A stretch of DNA of 64,000 bases from Halomicroarcula saliterrae (GTDB lineage: Archaea > Halobacteriota > Halobacteria > Halobacteriales > Haloarculaceae): assembly GCF_031624395.1 (NCBI RefSeq), contig NZ_JAMQON010000001.1, positions 558,001 to 622,000 of the forward strand, written 5' to 3'. Each line of letters starts with the position of its first letter. Position 1 is the stretch's first letter. The translations under genes were made by a program, and so were the position numbers. The notes under the pieces are model-generated. The model ran no database searches and was not told where the DNA came from. It was given only the letters and a program-made list of their open reading frames with translations. Positions 34,884 to 48,831 of the stretch are shown one piece after another.

Positions 34884-34934
34884 CTACAGCACGCCCATCT
34901 CAGTGAGCCGTTCCGGGATTCTTCCAGTCGCGAC
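34884..34934 (-). pseudogene. Remnant of a second, diverged top6A 3' end
   Basis: Read on the minus strand this is [16 protein letters not shown] followed by TAG. The intact Top6A ends [16 protein letters not shown]. Nine consecutive residues (PERLTEMGV) are identical, yet six of the nine codons differ at the third base. The fragment starts 13 nt after the top6A stop. It has no start codon or promoter and cannot be expressed as a gene. Confidence 0.8.
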
Positions 34935-34947
34935 ACCTCGATGCGTG

Positions 34948-36048
34948 TCAGATGACGCCCATCTCGGTCAGTCGCTCAGGAAGATACGTGTCCGTCACGA
35001 AGTCCAGCCCGCGCGAGGCGAGCGCCTGCTGTTCGGCCTTCTTCCCGATGTCGAGTTGCAGCTCTATCTGCTCTCTCCAGAACTCCGTCTGGAAGCGGGG
35101 GTCCTCCAGCTCGGACTCCAGGGCGTTGATGTCGGAGTCGGCGAGCGGGTCCGTCGGGAGGTCGTACTCCACGATATCGGCGGGGCGGATGCCGACGAAC
35201 TGGGCTTCGGGCGTCGCCAGATACTCCGAGAGGTGTGCGGACTTGATGGAGCCGTAGGCCACCGAACCGTAGATTCGGTACGACCACGGGTCACCGTCAG
35301 TGAAGACCACTACGGGGAGGTCGAGTTCGTCGTGGAGCCGCTTGGTGATGCGCCGGGTCGCCCGGGCCGGCTGGCCCTTCAGGTGGACGACGATGACGTT
35401 GTACTCCTCGTCGAACCCGTTCTCGACGAGCCGGTCCCGCATCCCGCCGGTCTCCACGCACAGCACGAAGTCGGCGTCGTTCTCCAGGAACTCGATGGTG
35501 TCGGGGTTGTTGGGAATCTGGTAGCCACCCTCGCCGACGTCTTTCTGACAGTGAATCTCGCGTTCGCCCCGGCGGGTCTGTTCGCGCAGTTTCAGCGGGC
35601 CCATGATGGTCGCACCGGACTCCTCCGGGCGCATGTGGAAGTCCTCGCGGGTCACGTCCGAGACGATTTCGAGGTCCTCGATGAGGTCGTTGGACTCGTC
35701 CTGACTGTTGAACTGCGCCTCTTCGAGGTCCCACGACTCCGAGAGGTAGTACAGTTCACGCAGGGTCGACGAGCGGTCCTCCTCCAGTTGCTGTGCGAGG
35801 AAGTCGATGGCGTAGGTCGCTTTCAGCAGCTTCTCGGCCCCCGAGACGGTCTTGGCCGACCGGGTGGATTTCCGGTCGCCGTACACCCACACCGATTTCT
35901 CCTCGTCGTACTCGATGTTGGATTTCGTCCGGGTGGGAATCGACATCGTCGGCACGTCCCCCTCGGCGAACTGGTCGTAGAACTCCGACGCGAGGTCGAT
36001 GAGCTTCTCGCGTGCCACCTCTTCCTGTGTCTTTGTCTCTGAACTCAT
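34948..36048 (-). CDS. top6A: DNA topoisomerase VI subunit A
   Basis: This is the 366-residue Spo11-like cleavage subunit. The winged-helix/CAP domain carries the Tyr pair at residues 100-101 (LRELYYLSE), the second aligning with the catalytic Tyr of Spo11. The Toprim domain follows with an acidic residue in VLCVETGG and the pair in FTDGDPW. It cleaves double-stranded DNA with the B subunit and relaxes and decatenates DNA. It starts 3 nt after the top6B stop. A remnant of a diverged top6A tail lies just beyond its stop. Confidence 0.97.
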   Translation of the reverse strand: MSSETKTQEEVAREKLIDLASEFYDQFAEGDVPTMSIPTRTKSNIEYDEEKSVWVYGDRKSTRSAKTVSGAEKLLKATYAIDFLAQQLEEDRSSTLRELYYLSESWDLEEAQFNSQDESNDLIEDLEIVSDVTREDFHMRPEESGATIMGPLKLREQTRRGEREIHCQKDVGEGGYQIPNNPDTIEFLENDADFVLCVETGGMRDRLVENGFDEEYNVIVVHLKGQPARATRRITKRLHDELDLPVVVFTDGDPWSYRIYGSVAYGSIKSAHLSEYLATPEAQFVGIRPADIVEYDLPTDPLADSDINALESELEDPRFQTEFWREQIELQLDIGKKAEQQALASRGLDFVTDTYLPERLTEMGVI

Positions 36049-36051
36049 AGG

Positions 36052-38466
36052 TCAGGCGTCCACCGTCAGTTTCTCCGCTTCGATGCCGTCGACCGAGACG
36101 GTGAACTCGGCCTCGTCGTCCACGCTGTACTCCAGTACCGCTCGCTCGCCGGCCGGGACGGTCGGCGACCACTTCACGAACCACTCGCCGTCCATCTCCA
36201 GGACCTGTGCGCCGTTGGTCTTCCGGGGCTCGACGCTGACGATGTCGGTCACGTCCAGTTCGGCGTTGGTGTCGTCGTTGTTCTCGACGACGAGTTTCAC
36301 CGTGTCGCCCTCGACCTCCCGCTCGACCAGGACGTTGTTCATGATGCGGGCGATGGAGTCGTCGATGTTCAGCTCGTCGCTCCCCGTCACTTCGGTGAGC
36401 TTCTCGGCCATCTCGGGGAGGATAGTCGCCAGCTTGTCCTGTTTCTCCCGGCGCTGTTGCATCGAGCGCCGCTTGTTGAGGTAGCTCTTGAGCTCGCGGG
36501 CGGCCTCCCGGATGGCGAGCTCTATCTCGTCTTCCATCTCGGGGACGTTCGCGATGGCGTCTTTCGATTCGCTGGTGAAGGGGACGTTCGTGGAGGCGAC
36601 GTGGACCATGATGACCGCCGGCCCGTTCGGGATGCCCGACCCGCCGGGCTGGTCCAGGTTGTAGTTGCGCCAGTTGATGGACTTGACCACGTCCGTCGTG
36701 GCACAGGCACCCCGCTGGTACACCAGCGGAACGCGGTTGGCGAAGCGGCGCACCTCGACGCCGCCCTCGGCCGGGAGGTCCCCGCCGTAGGCGATACCGG
36801 CTTCGACGATGAACGGGTCGCCGCCGTGGACCGCCGCGTCCCGGGTGGAGGCGGCATAGAAGTCGGCGTCGTACTCCTTGCGGAGGCCGGACTCGACGAG
36901 CTCCGAGGTGATGGGTGCCAGACAGTCCGTCGGCGGCGCGATGATGTCCGTCTCGCGCATCGCGGTCAGGAACTCACTCGCCGTGTCGCGGTCGTCCGCG
37001 ACCTCGCTGACCGTGGGCGGGTCGTCGGGGACGCCGCCGGCGACGCCCCACAGCTCGTCGACGATGTTCTCTCTCGCCGTCTCGCCGAAGGTCACGTCGT
37101 CCTGGTCTTCGGTCATGTCCGCGGCGCGGTCGACGTACTCGCGGAACCCCTCGCGTGTCAGCCGGTGGCGGCGCTCGTCGTCGCCCTCGGCGTCGGCCGG
37201 CGCTGTGAACTTCTCGGCGAGGCGGGAGGCGAGTCCCTCGACGGCCGCGTCGTCCTTCCGGACCGTCGTCGCGGCGTCGACGAGTTCGTAGAGGTCGCTC
37301 GACCGCTCGGCGGTCACGGCGGCCCAGGCCGCCTCGACCGCGTTCGCCCTGACCGTCGAGCCGAACGTGGTGTCGTGGTCCGCTTTGGCGTCCTCGGCCG
37401 CCGACTCGACGATGGCGACGATGTCGTGGTGGGCGACCCGGCCACGCTCCTCGATGGCGTCGGAGACGGCCGCGGCGAACTCGGCGGTGGCGGTCGCGCC
37501 CTTGTTGACGACCGCGTCTTCGACGGCTGCCTCGACGTCCGCCTCCTCGTGGTTCGCCGGGGGCGACCAGGCCATCCCGCGGCCGAAGTGGCGGTCGTTG
37601 AAGTTGGCGATGACGCTGTCGGCGGTCTTGGCGCCGACGCGGGTGAACTCGCCCTGCATGAACCCGGAGATGGAGTAGGAGTCGGTGGCGTCCAGCATCT
37701 TCAGCAGCGTCCCCAGTTCGACGCCGTGGGGATGCGGGCGAATCTCCTCTGTCTCGGCCGGGAGGTCCGCGCCCTCGGCGCGCTCGAACTTCAGCGACGT
37801 CTCCATGCCCGGCTCCTTGAACTCGATGCGGGCGTGGGGGTTGACGACAGCGGTGTCCTGAATGTAGTCCTGCAGGCTCGACCGGGCCCGCATGTTGGCC
37901 TCCATCTCCAGCTCGATGCGGGTGCCGTGGGGGCGTTCCCAGGAGGTGGACTCGTCGACGCTGATCTCGGGCTCGTTCGTATCGGTGTCGACGATGAGCT
38001 CGAAGTACTGCGCGTCGGCCTGTCCCTTGGGCCGGGAGGTTATCTTCGCGGGCTTGCCCGAGGTGAGCTGGGAGTAAAGCACCGCGGCGGAGATACCGAT
38101 ACCCTGCTGGCCGCGGTTCTGCTCGCGGGCGTGGAACCGGGAGCCATAGAGGAGCTTCCCGAAGATCTTCGGGAGCTGTTCTTTCGTGATACCGGGCCCG
38201 TTGTCCTCGACGATGAGGCGGTAGTAGTCACCGGCCTCCTGTATCTCGACGTAGATGTCGGGCAGGATACCCGCTTCCTCACAGGCGTCGAGCGCGTTGT
38301 CGACCGCCTCCTTGACGGCCGTGACCAGCGCCCGGGCCCCCGAGTCGAAGCCGAGCATGTGCTTGTTCTTCTCGAAGAACTCGGCGATGGAGATGGCCCG
38401 CTGGGACTGGGCCAGCTCCTCGGCGATGCCCTCCCCGTCGCCGAGTTGCGACTGAAACGAGGTCAT
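36052..38466 (-). CDS. top6B: DNA topoisomerase VI subunit B
   Basis: The 804-residue GHKL ATPase subunit has the N-box [14 protein letters not shown] (near residue 50), DNGPGI, the glycine lid GQQGIG, and the transducer-domain lysine region. The haloarchaeal form is longer than the roughly 530 residues of Sulfolobus. The additional segment (about 310-520), rich in Ala, Asp and Glu, separates the ATPase part from a C-terminal immunoglobulin-like region. It is first in the top6BA operon. A TATA-like CCTTTTAACC at about 38493-38503 lies upstream. Confidence 0.96.
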   Translation of the reverse strand: MTSFQSQLGDGEGIAEELAQSQRAISIAEFFEKNKHMLGFDSGARALVTAVKEAVDNALDACEEAGILPDIYVEIQEAGDYYRLIVEDNGPGITKEQLPKIFGKLLYGSRFHAREQNRGQQGIGISAAVLYSQLTSGKPAKITSRPKGQADAQYFELIVDTDTNEPEISVDESTSWERPHGTRIELEMEANMRARSSLQDYIQDTAVVNPHARIEFKEPGMETSLKFERAEGADLPAETEEIRPHPHGVELGTLLKMLDATDSYSISGFMQGEFTRVGAKTADSVIANFNDRHFGRGMAWSPPANHEEADVEAAVEDAVVNKGATATAEFAAAVSDAIEERGRVAHHDIVAIVESAAEDAKADHDTTFGSTVRANAVEAAWAAVTAERSSDLYELVDAATTVRKDDAAVEGLASRLAEKFTAPADAEGDDERRHRLTREGFREYVDRAADMTEDQDDVTFGETARENIVDELWGVAGGVPDDPPTVSEVADDRDTASEFLTAMRETDIIAPPTDCLAPITSELVESGLRKEYDADFYAASTRDAAVHGGDPFIVEAGIAYGGDLPAEGGVEVRRFANRVPLVYQRGACATTDVVKSINWRNYNLDQPGGSGIPNGPAVIMVHVASTNVPFTSESKDAIANVPEMEDEIELAIREAARELKSYLNKRRSMQQRREKQDKLATILPEMAEKLTEVTGSDELNIDDSIARIMNNVLVEREVEGDTVKLVVENNDDTNAELDVTDIVSVEPRKTNGAQVLEMDGEWFVKWSPTVPAGERAVLEYSVDDEAEFTVSVDGIEAEKLTVDA

Positions 38467-43089
<4,623 letters not shown>

Positions 43090-43437
43090 CACCTCGCGCC
43101 GGCGGCTTCGACGCTGCCACAGTGCTCACACGGGACATCGAACTCGCGACGCGCGGCTTTTCTCACCCGCGTTGTTGCCGTGAGCGGCAGTCGGCGACAG
43201 CGGCCTCCAAGCACCAAAAACGTGTGTGGCAGTACCGACCGACAGCGAGGTGTGACGCGCTCTTTTCAGGCCGACTCCTCCGAGTGTCGCCCGGATACGG
43301 CCACGAACGCGCAGGCAAGCTGTAACAATACACAACTATCGCCGTGACAGACTCTCACTACGGAGCGGTGCGTTCCGACCGCTGGGGGCTGTCCCAGTTG
43401 CACGGCGTGGAACGTGCGTATCACCGCAGCGATCAGC
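43090..43437. other. Intergenic region after gyrA; no gene recognised
   Basis: About 350 bp. Short T-rich runs at about 43157-43160 and 43262-43265 may end the gyrA transcript. An AT-rich AATACACAAC near 43326-43335 could be part of the promoter of the repeat protein. Open frames on both strands lack promoters and recognisable domains. Confidence 0.45.
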
Positions 43438-44166
43438 ATGACACCACAGAGATGTACCGGCAGTGACCGGACCGACCGACCACCGTTCGAGCGGATACGC
43501 CGGCGGCCCCTCCTCTCGGCGCTCGCCGGACTCGTCGGACTGGGAGGTGTCGCGAGCGGACAGTCCGACGAGGCCGACGTGTTCAGGGTGCTGTCGACGA
43601 CGGCGGACGCCGAGGTCAGCTACCGATTCACCGTGGGCGGGACCGTCGAGAAGATACGACTCGACGACGAGGGCGTCGCCGCGGACACCGACGACCGCGT
43701 GTTCGGAACCGGTGACACTACGACCGTCGTCGGCTCGACGGGCGATGGGGCCGGCGACGCGTATCTGTTGACCGGCTCCATCGAGTCCTTCGAGCGGACG
43801 GGCGGCGAATCGGGTCTCCGGCTGCTCCGCGACGGCGAGGCGGTTACCGACGACTTCCTCGGGGACTCGCGGCTCTTCAGAGTGCTTTCGACCACCGACG
43901 ACGCCGAGGTGGACTACCGGTTCACCGTCGACGGGAGCGTCCGCAAGACACAGCTGGGCGACGACGGCGTCGCCGCGGACGCCGACGACCTCGTCTTCGA
44001 CAGCGGTGACACCACGTCAGTCGACGGCTCGACCGGTGACGAGTCCGGTGACGCGTATCTGCTGACCGGCCCCATCGAGTCCTTCGAGCGGACGGGCGGC
44101 GAATCGGGCCTCCGACTGTTCCTCGACGACGAGAACGTCACTGACCGGGTGTCGGAGTCCGGCTGA
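43438..44166 (+). CDS. Secreted protein with two tandem 98-residue repeats
   Basis: The 242-residue protein has a Tat-type signal (IRRRPLLSALAG) with cleavage expected after GVASG, then two homologous units. Each starts FRVLSTT-x-DAEV-x-YRFTV-x-G, continues GVAAD-x-DD-x-VF and DAYLLTG-x-IESFERTGGESGLRL, and ends D-x-x-VTD. The repeats are about 75 percent identical by eye, implying recent internal duplication. The predicted all-beta, acidic units suggest a surface or secreted binding protein. I do not recognise the family. The ATG at 43438 follows an alternative in-frame GTG at 43414. Confidence 0.78.
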   Translation: MTPQRCTGSDRTDRPPFERIRRRPLLSALAGLVGLGGVASGQSDEADVFRVLSTTADAEVSYRFTVGGTVEKIRLDDEGVAADTDDRVFGTGDTTTVVGSTGDGAGDAYLLTGSIESFERTGGESGLRLLRDGEAVTDDFLGDSRLFRVLSTTDDAEVDYRFTVDGSVRKTQLGDDGVAADADDLVFDSGDTTSVDGSTGDESGDAYLLTGPIESFERTGGESGLRLFLDDENVTDRVSESG

Positions 44167-44191
44167 GACCGGTTTTCCGCTCTCCTCCCCC

Positions 44192-45100
44192 TCAGAGGAC
44201 GCGTTTGCCGAAGGCGCTGGCTGCCAGCTCACAGGCCAGCTCTGCGGTGCGGTTGTGGTCGTCGAGGATGGGGTTCACCTCGACGAGCTCGAACGACCGC
44301 AGCTGGTCGCGGTATCTCGCGACCGCCTCCATCGCGCTGTGGGCCTCCCGGTAGGAGACGCCGCCGCGGACCGGCGTCCCGACGCCCGGCGCCTCCGACG
44401 GGTCGAGCCAGTCGAGGTCGAGCGAGACGTGTATCGCGTCAGTCCCGTCGGTGGCGATATCGAGCGCTTCGGAGACGACCGCTGGGAGACCCCGGGCGTC
44501 GATATCGGACATCGTGTACGCCGTCACGTCGCTCTCCCGGACGAGTCGCTGTTCGCCGTCGTCGAGGTCGCGCAACCCCACTAGCGCGACGTTCGACTCG
44601 CTGACCGCGGGGGTGTGTGCCCAGGCCTCGCCGCCGAAAGAACCCTTGCCGAGGATGGCCGCGAGCGCCATCCCGTGGATGTTCCCGCTGGGCGTCGTCC
44701 GTGGCGTGTTGAAGTCCCCGTGGGCGTCGAACCAGACGACGCCGAGGGACTCGTCGGGCCCGGCCGCGCCGGCGACGGTGCCGATAGCGATGGAGTGGTC
44801 GCCGCCGAGCACCAGCGGTGTCTCGCCGTCGGCGACGGTCGAGCGGACCGCCGTCGTGATATCCTCACAGACCTCCTTCGTCTCCCGATGGAACTTCGCT
44901 CGGCCCCCGTCGGGCTGTGAGCTGTCGGGGTCGCGTTCCTCCGGCCGGGGCACCGCGAGGTCACCGCCGTCGGTACACGCGGCACCGAACTCCTCGAGCT
45001 GGGTCGCGAGGTCGCCGTATCGAATCGCCGAGGGACCCATGTCCACCCCCCGTCGGTCGGCACCGAGGTCCATCGGCACGCCGAGAATCCGGATATCCAT
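44192..45100 (-). CDS. rocF: Arginase (ureohydrolase family)
   Basis: The 302-residue ureohydrolase has the three manganese-binding signatures: GGDHSIAIG near residue 98, WFDAHGDFNTP near 124-134, and SLDLDWLDPSEAPGVGTPVRGG near 225-246. The ELVEVNP motif lies near 270. The spacing and the start MDIRILGVPMDLGADRRGVDMGPSAIR fit arginase rather than agmatinase. It would split arginine into ornithine and urea. No urease or ornithine gene is adjacent. It converges on the repeat protein gene. Confidence 0.88.
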   Translation of the reverse strand: MDIRILGVPMDLGADRRGVDMGPSAIRYGDLATQLEEFGAACTDGGDLAVPRPEERDPDSSQPDGGRAKFHRETKEVCEDITTAVRSTVADGETPLVLGGDHSIAIGTVAGAAGPDESLGVVWFDAHGDFNTPRTTPSGNIHGMALAAILGKGSFGGEAWAHTPAVSESNVALVGLRDLDDGEQRLVRESDVTAYTMSDIDARGLPAVVSEALDIATDGTDAIHVSLDLDWLDPSEAPGVGTPVRGGVSYREAHSAMEAVARYRDQLRSFELVEVNPILDDHNRTAELACELAASAFGKRVL

Positions 45101-45156
45101 AGTCGAAATTGGACACCGAGGGGATAAAGGGCAGTGGCACTACCGCCCGATCCGAC

Positions 45157-46077
45157 CTACTCGTACTGCTCGCAGACCCGCCTGACACCTTCCTCGAAGG
45201 AAATCCGGGGTTCCCAGCCCGTCGCCTCGCGCATCTTCGTCGCATCGGCCATCGTGTCGTGGACGTAGACGTCCTCCGGGATGGGATTCTCCTCGAACAC
45301 CGGTTCCACGTCGGTGCCCAGGGCGTCGTTGAGACGGCGGACGAGCGTGTTGAAGCTGTACTGCTCGCCGGTGCCGAGGTTGTAGATGCCGGTCAGCTCG
45401 TGGTCGGCCGCCAGTTCGAGGCCGCGAACGATATCGTCGACGTGCGTGAAATCCCGCGTCTGGGTCCCGTCGCCCCATATCACCGGGCGGCGGCCGTTAG
45501 CGACGTCGTCTGCGAACTGCGCGATGAGGTTCGCGTACTCGCCCTTGTGTTCCTCGGCGCCGTCCTCCATACCCTGATAGACGGAGAAAAACCGCATCCC
45601 GGCCATCGAGAGGTCGTAGTGGTTGTGGAAGTACTCGGCGTAGCGCTCCCGTGCGAGCTTCGAGGCCTCGTAGCCGGTGTTTACGGTCACCGGCATCTCT
45701 TCGGGCGAGGGCTCCGTGCGGTCACCGTAGATAGAGGACGTGGAAGCGTAGACGACGGTGTCACAGCCGTCGTCTCTGGCCTGCTCGACGACGTTGACGA
45801 ACCCCTCGACGTTGACCCGCGCCCCCTTCGTCGGGTTCTCCTCGTGCATGGCGTAGGACGACAGCGCAGCGAGGTGGAAGACGACGTCCACGTCTGTCGG
45901 CAGGTCGTCTTCGAGCACGCTCGCCCGGACGTACTCGACGTCGTCGCTCACGTTGTCCGCCGTCCCGAGATAGCCGTCGTCGAGTGCGACGACGTCGTTG
46001 TCAGCAGCCAGTGAATTCGCCAGGTTCGACCCGATGAACCCGCCGCCGCCTGTCACCAACACACGTTGTCCGTTCAT
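45157..46077 (-). CDS. NAD-dependent epimerase/dehydratase (UDP-sugar epimerase type)
   Basis: This 306-residue extended SDR has the NAD motif TGGGGFIGSNLA near residues 8-19, an Asp contact VALDDGYLG, and the catalytic set STSSIYGD (Ser, near 120) and YEASK (Tyr/Lys, near 145-149). It includes the UDP-sugar binding region FFSVYQGM and RDFTHVDDIVRG. It resembles GalE/WbpP-like nucleotide-sugar epimerases that feed surface glycosylation. The exact substrate is undetermined. I take the ATG at 46077, with one two codons upstream also possible. Confidence 0.88.
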   Translation of the reverse strand: MNGQRVLVTGGGGFIGSNLANSLAADNDVVALDDGYLGTADNVSDDVEYVRASVLEDDLPTDVDVVFHLAALSSYAMHEENPTKGARVNVEGFVNVVEQARDDGCDTVVYASTSSIYGDRTEPSPEEMPVTVNTGYEASKLARERYAEYFHNHYDLSMAGMRFFSVYQGMEDGAEEHKGEYANLIAQFADDVANGRRPVIWGDGTQTRDFTHVDDIVRGLELAADHELTGIYNLGTGEQYSFNTLVRRLNDALGTDVEPVFEENPIPEDVYVHDTMADATKMREATGWEPRISFEEGVRRVCEQYE

Positions 46078-46202
46078 GGCCAAAACCCCACGTGGTGACA
46101 GTAAAATTATGTCGCTATTAATCCGTCGTACCGCCGGCGGAAAATCGACCGCTCGGTGTAACCACCGTCGCTTTTAAGGGCGGCTGTGCCGAACGACAGA
46201 TT

Positions 46203-46736
46203 ATGTCTTCAATCGAACTGACACCCAGCCAAAAAAACATTCTACAGGAGCTCGTGAACCTGTACCGCGAGAGCGAGAGCGCGGTCAAAGGCGAGGATAT
46301 CGCTGAGAAAGTCGACCGCAATCCCGGGACCATCCGGAACCAGATGCAGAGCCTGAAAGCGCTGCAGCTCGTCGAAGGCGTACCCGGGCCGAAAGGCGGC
46401 TACAAGCCGACGGCCACGGCCTACGACACGCTCCAGATTCAGGAGATGGACCAGGCCGCCGAGGTGCCGCTGCGACACAACGGCGAGCTCGTCGAACACG
46501 CCAACGTCGAGGAGATAGACCTCACGAGCGTCCACCATCCCGAGCAGTGCCGGGCCGAGATTCAGCTACAGGGGAGCATCACCGCGTTCCACGAGGGCGA
46601 CGACATCACCGTCGGCCCGACGCCGCTCTCGAAGCTCCAGATTATCGGCACCCTGCAGGGCAAAGACGACACGAGCAACAAGCTCATTCTCAAGATCGAC
46701 GATATGCGCGCCCCGGCCGGCGAGCCCGAACACTGA
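46203..46736 (+). CDS. Winged-helix transcriptional regulator (Rrf2/COG2524-type HTH) with C-terminal sensor-like domain
   Basis: The 177-residue protein has an N-terminal winged helix ending NPGTIRNQMQSLKALQLVEGVPGPKGGYKPT (about 38-68), as in regulators that normally carry CBS domains. Here a non-CBS beta-rich domain follows instead, with HHPEQCRAEIQLQGSI. A TATA-like CTTTTAAGGG lies at about 46169-46178, 26-35 nt from the ATG, for a leaderless transcript. The target genes are unknown; the divergent sugar epimerase is a candidate. Confidence 0.8.
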   Translation: MSSIELTPSQKNILQELVNLYRESESAVKGEDIAEKVDRNPGTIRNQMQSLKALQLVEGVPGPKGGYKPTATAYDTLQIQEMDQAAEVPLRHNGELVEHANVEEIDLTSVHHPEQCRAEIQLQGSITAFHEGDDITVGPTPLSKLQIIGTLQGKDDTSNKLILKIDDMRAPAGEPEH

Positions 46737-46844
46737 CCTGTCTCCCTCGGGACCACGCCGCTGTGGTCCCTATCTCCCACGATTGTTCACGTTTCTAACG
46801 GCGATTCCGTAGCCTTTGTATCATCCCCGTCCCGAATCGCAGGT

Positions 46845-48008
46845 ATGACCGACAAGGTTGTCGTACTCGGCGCTGGGTATGCCGGTGCAGGCGCCATCAA
46901 GAGCCTCGAAGACGAACTGAACGGTGAAGCCGACGTGACGTGGATCTCCGATACGGACTACCACCTGGTCCTCCACGAGTCCCACCGGTGCATCCGCGAC
47001 CCGGCCGTCCAGGACAAGGTCGCGATCCCGGTCCACGAGATCAAACAGCCGACGACAGAGTTCATCCAGGACTCCGTCACCGGTATCGACACCGACGACC
47101 GCACGGTCGAACTCGATAGCCGAGACCCCGTGGAGTACGACTACCTGCTGGTCGGCCTGGGTTCCCAGACCGCCTTCTTCGGTATCGACGGGCTCGAAGA
47201 GTACGCCCACACGCTCAAGAGCCTCGACGACGCGCTGGGCATCCACGACGCCGTCCAGGAAGCGGCCCGCGAGGGCTCCCAGAGCGACCCCGCACAGGTG
47301 GTCGTCGGCGGTGCCGGCCTCTCCGGTATCCAGACCTGTGGCGAGATCGCCGAGTTCCGCGACGACCATCGCGCGCCCATCGACATCCATCTCGTCGAGG
47401 GTCTCGACGAGATATTCCCGGGCAACGACCCCGAACTCCAGGGCGCGCTGCGCAAGCGCCTCGAAGCGCGTGACGTCAACATCGAGTGTGGCGAGTTCAT
47501 CGGCGAGGTCGACGAGGAGACCGTCTACATCGGCGACGAGGACGAACTCGACTACGACGTGCTCGTCTGGACCGGCGGCATCACGGGTCGGGACGCCGTC
47601 CGCGACGTCGACGTCGAGAAAGACGAGCGCAACCACCGCATCCACTCCGAGGGCGACTTCCAGACCACGAACGAACGGGTCTTCGCCATCGGCGACTGCG
47701 CGCTCATCGACCAGCCCGGCGAGAACCCGGCGCCCCCGACCGCACAGGCCGCCTGGCAGGCCGCCGAGGTCGCCGGCGAGAACCTCGCCCGTGCCGTCCG
47801 GGGCCAGCCCCTGAAGACGTGGACCCACAAGGACAAGGGGACCGTCATCTCCGTCGGCGAGAAGGCCGTCGCCCACGACGTGATGGGCATGCCCATCGAC
47901 ACCTTCGGCGGCCTCCCGGCGAAGGTGCTCAAGAAGGGCATCGCCACCCGCTGGATAAACGACGTCACCGGGCTCGGTCGCGCCGTGAAGGCGTGGCCGG
48001 ACATGTAG
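46845..48008 (+). CDS. ndh: FAD/NAD(P)-binding oxidoreductase, NDH-2-like NADH dehydrogenase
   Basis: The 387-residue protein has FAD motif VVLGAGYAGAGAIKSL near residues 5-20, NAD motif VVVGGAGLSGIQTCGEIAE near 151-169, and the C-terminal FAD contact VFAIGDCALI near 278. Size and motif order fit type II NADH:quinone oxidoreductases, which donate electrons to menaquinone without pumping protons. Sulfide:quinone reductase is less likely because the paired redox cysteines are not evident. A T5 run at 48013-48017 follows the stop as a likely terminator. Confidence 0.82.
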   Translation: MTDKVVVLGAGYAGAGAIKSLEDELNGEADVTWISDTDYHLVLHESHRCIRDPAVQDKVAIPVHEIKQPTTEFIQDSVTGIDTDDRTVELDSRDPVEYDYLLVGLGSQTAFFGIDGLEEYAHTLKSLDDALGIHDAVQEAAREGSQSDPAQVVVGGAGLSGIQTCGEIAEFRDDHRAPIDIHLVEGLDEIFPGNDPELQGALRKRLEARDVNIECGEFIGEVDEETVYIGDEDELDYDVLVWTGGITGRDAVRDVDVEKDERNHRIHSEGDFQTTNERVFAIGDCALIDQPGENPAPPTAQAAWQAAEVAGENLARAVRGQPLKTWTHKDKGTVISVGEKAVAHDVMGMPIDTFGGLPAKVLKKGIATRWINDVTGLGRAVKAWPDM

Positions 48009-48012
48009 TACC

Positions 48013-48017
48013 TTTTT
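48013..48017 (+). terminator. T-tract terminator of the NDH-2-like gene
   Basis: Five T residues begin 5 nt after the TAG stop, the usual archaeal U-tract arrangement. Confidence 0.5.
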
Positions 48018-48089
48018 ACTGCGTCGGGTTTCCTCGCGCCTTCGGCGCTGCGGGAACCACTCCTTGCAAAAATCTACGCTAAAAACTCC

Positions 48090-48124
48090 CTTCACGCTCC
48101 CTCGCTTCGCTCGGTCGCGTGAAG
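48090..48124. repeat. Hairpin with the GAGCGAAGCGA loop (same family as the 16-kb cluster)
   Basis: The plus-strand arms CTTCACGC (48090-48097) and GCGTGAAG (48117-48124) are complementary. Inside them lie a symmetric TC/TC internal loop (GA/GA on the minus strand), a CC/GG pair and the 11-nt loop TCGCTTCGCTC, the reverse complement of GAGCGAAGCGA. The loop equals that of the hairpin at 16129-16157, while the stem is unrelated. Confidence 0.8.
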
Positions 48125-48128
48125 TGAA

Positions 48129-48151
48129 ACCGCTCGCTGACGGCGAGCGGT
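48129..48151. repeat. Perfect 9-bp hairpin
   Basis: ACCGCTCGC (48129-48137) and GCGAGCGGT (48143-48151) flank a 5-nt loop TGACG. It lies 4 nt from the preceding hairpin in the gap between the NDH-2-like and GNAT genes. No gene was found in 48018-48284. Confidence 0.7.
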
Positions 48152-48284
48152 ATGCTCACAGCAGGCAGCCTGTCCTTCCCCGAGTCGTGGCACAGCGGCC
48201 ACTCCCGGCCAACAGCGTGATGCTGGGCCGCAACATCATCTCGGTACCGCTACAATTTTTCCAGTGGCCGCAGTTGTCGTAGAT

Positions 48285-48809
48285 ATGACGAACGAGCGAC
48301 AGCAAGAGTTCGCTATCCGTCGCTTCCAGCCCGGTGACGGCGAGCGAATTCGGGAAATCCACGACCGGGCGATGAGCGGCACTCCCGAGTACCTGCCCGA
48401 CCTCCCTGACGAGGACCTCGAGGGTATTGAAGACCACTATCTCGACGACGCCGGGGAGTTTCTTGCCGGTCTCGACGGGGAGACCATCGTCGCAATGGGC
48501 GCGTACACGACACCCGACGAGTGGAAGCATGAGTACATCGACGTCGACGGGGCCACCGCGGAACTGACACGGATGCGCGTCCACCCCGATTGGCAGGGAT
48601 ACGGCTTCGGCACGGCGATGTATCGTGCGCTCCGTGAGCGGGCCCTCCACGATGGGTATCGCGACTTCGTTTTGGACACGGGTGCCGAGAACGACCGTGC
48701 CCGTGGGTTTTACGAACGGCTCGGGTTCGACTGTCAGACGCGGATATCCGTCGGAAGCGGCGACGCCGCCTTGGAGATGGTGCTGTATCAGCAGTCCATC
48801 GAACGCTAA
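48285..48809 (+). CDS. GNAT-family N-acetyltransferase
   Basis: The 174-residue protein has the GNAT strand/helix pattern with the acetyl-CoA signature RMRVHPDWQGYGFGTAMYRAL near residues 98-118 and a late LDTGAENDRARGFYERLGF. The ATG at 48285 is chosen over one seven codons upstream. Third-base GC is visibly lower than in neighbouring genes (for example CGT, GGT and TAT codons), which hints at transfer or relaxed constraint. The acceptor substrate is unknown. Confidence 0.87.
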   Translation: MTNERQQEFAIRRFQPGDGERIREIHDRAMSGTPEYLPDLPDEDLEGIEDHYLDDAGEFLAGLDGETIVAMGAYTTPDEWKHEYIDVDGATAELTRMRVHPDWQGYGFGTAMYRALRERALHDGYRDFVLDTGAENDRARGFYERLGFDCQTRISVGSGDAALEMVLYQQSIER

Positions 48810-48831
48810 CACTGGAAACCGCGATAGCTCA

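Noticed and set aside
34884-34950. Simple slippage duplication of the top6A tail
   Set aside because: Six of nine codons differ only at synonymous positions, so the copy diverged under coding selection and did not arise by recent local duplication.
43126-43335. Minus-strand small frame after gyrA
   Set aside because: Basic, low-complexity translation with no promoter and poor third-position GC pattern.
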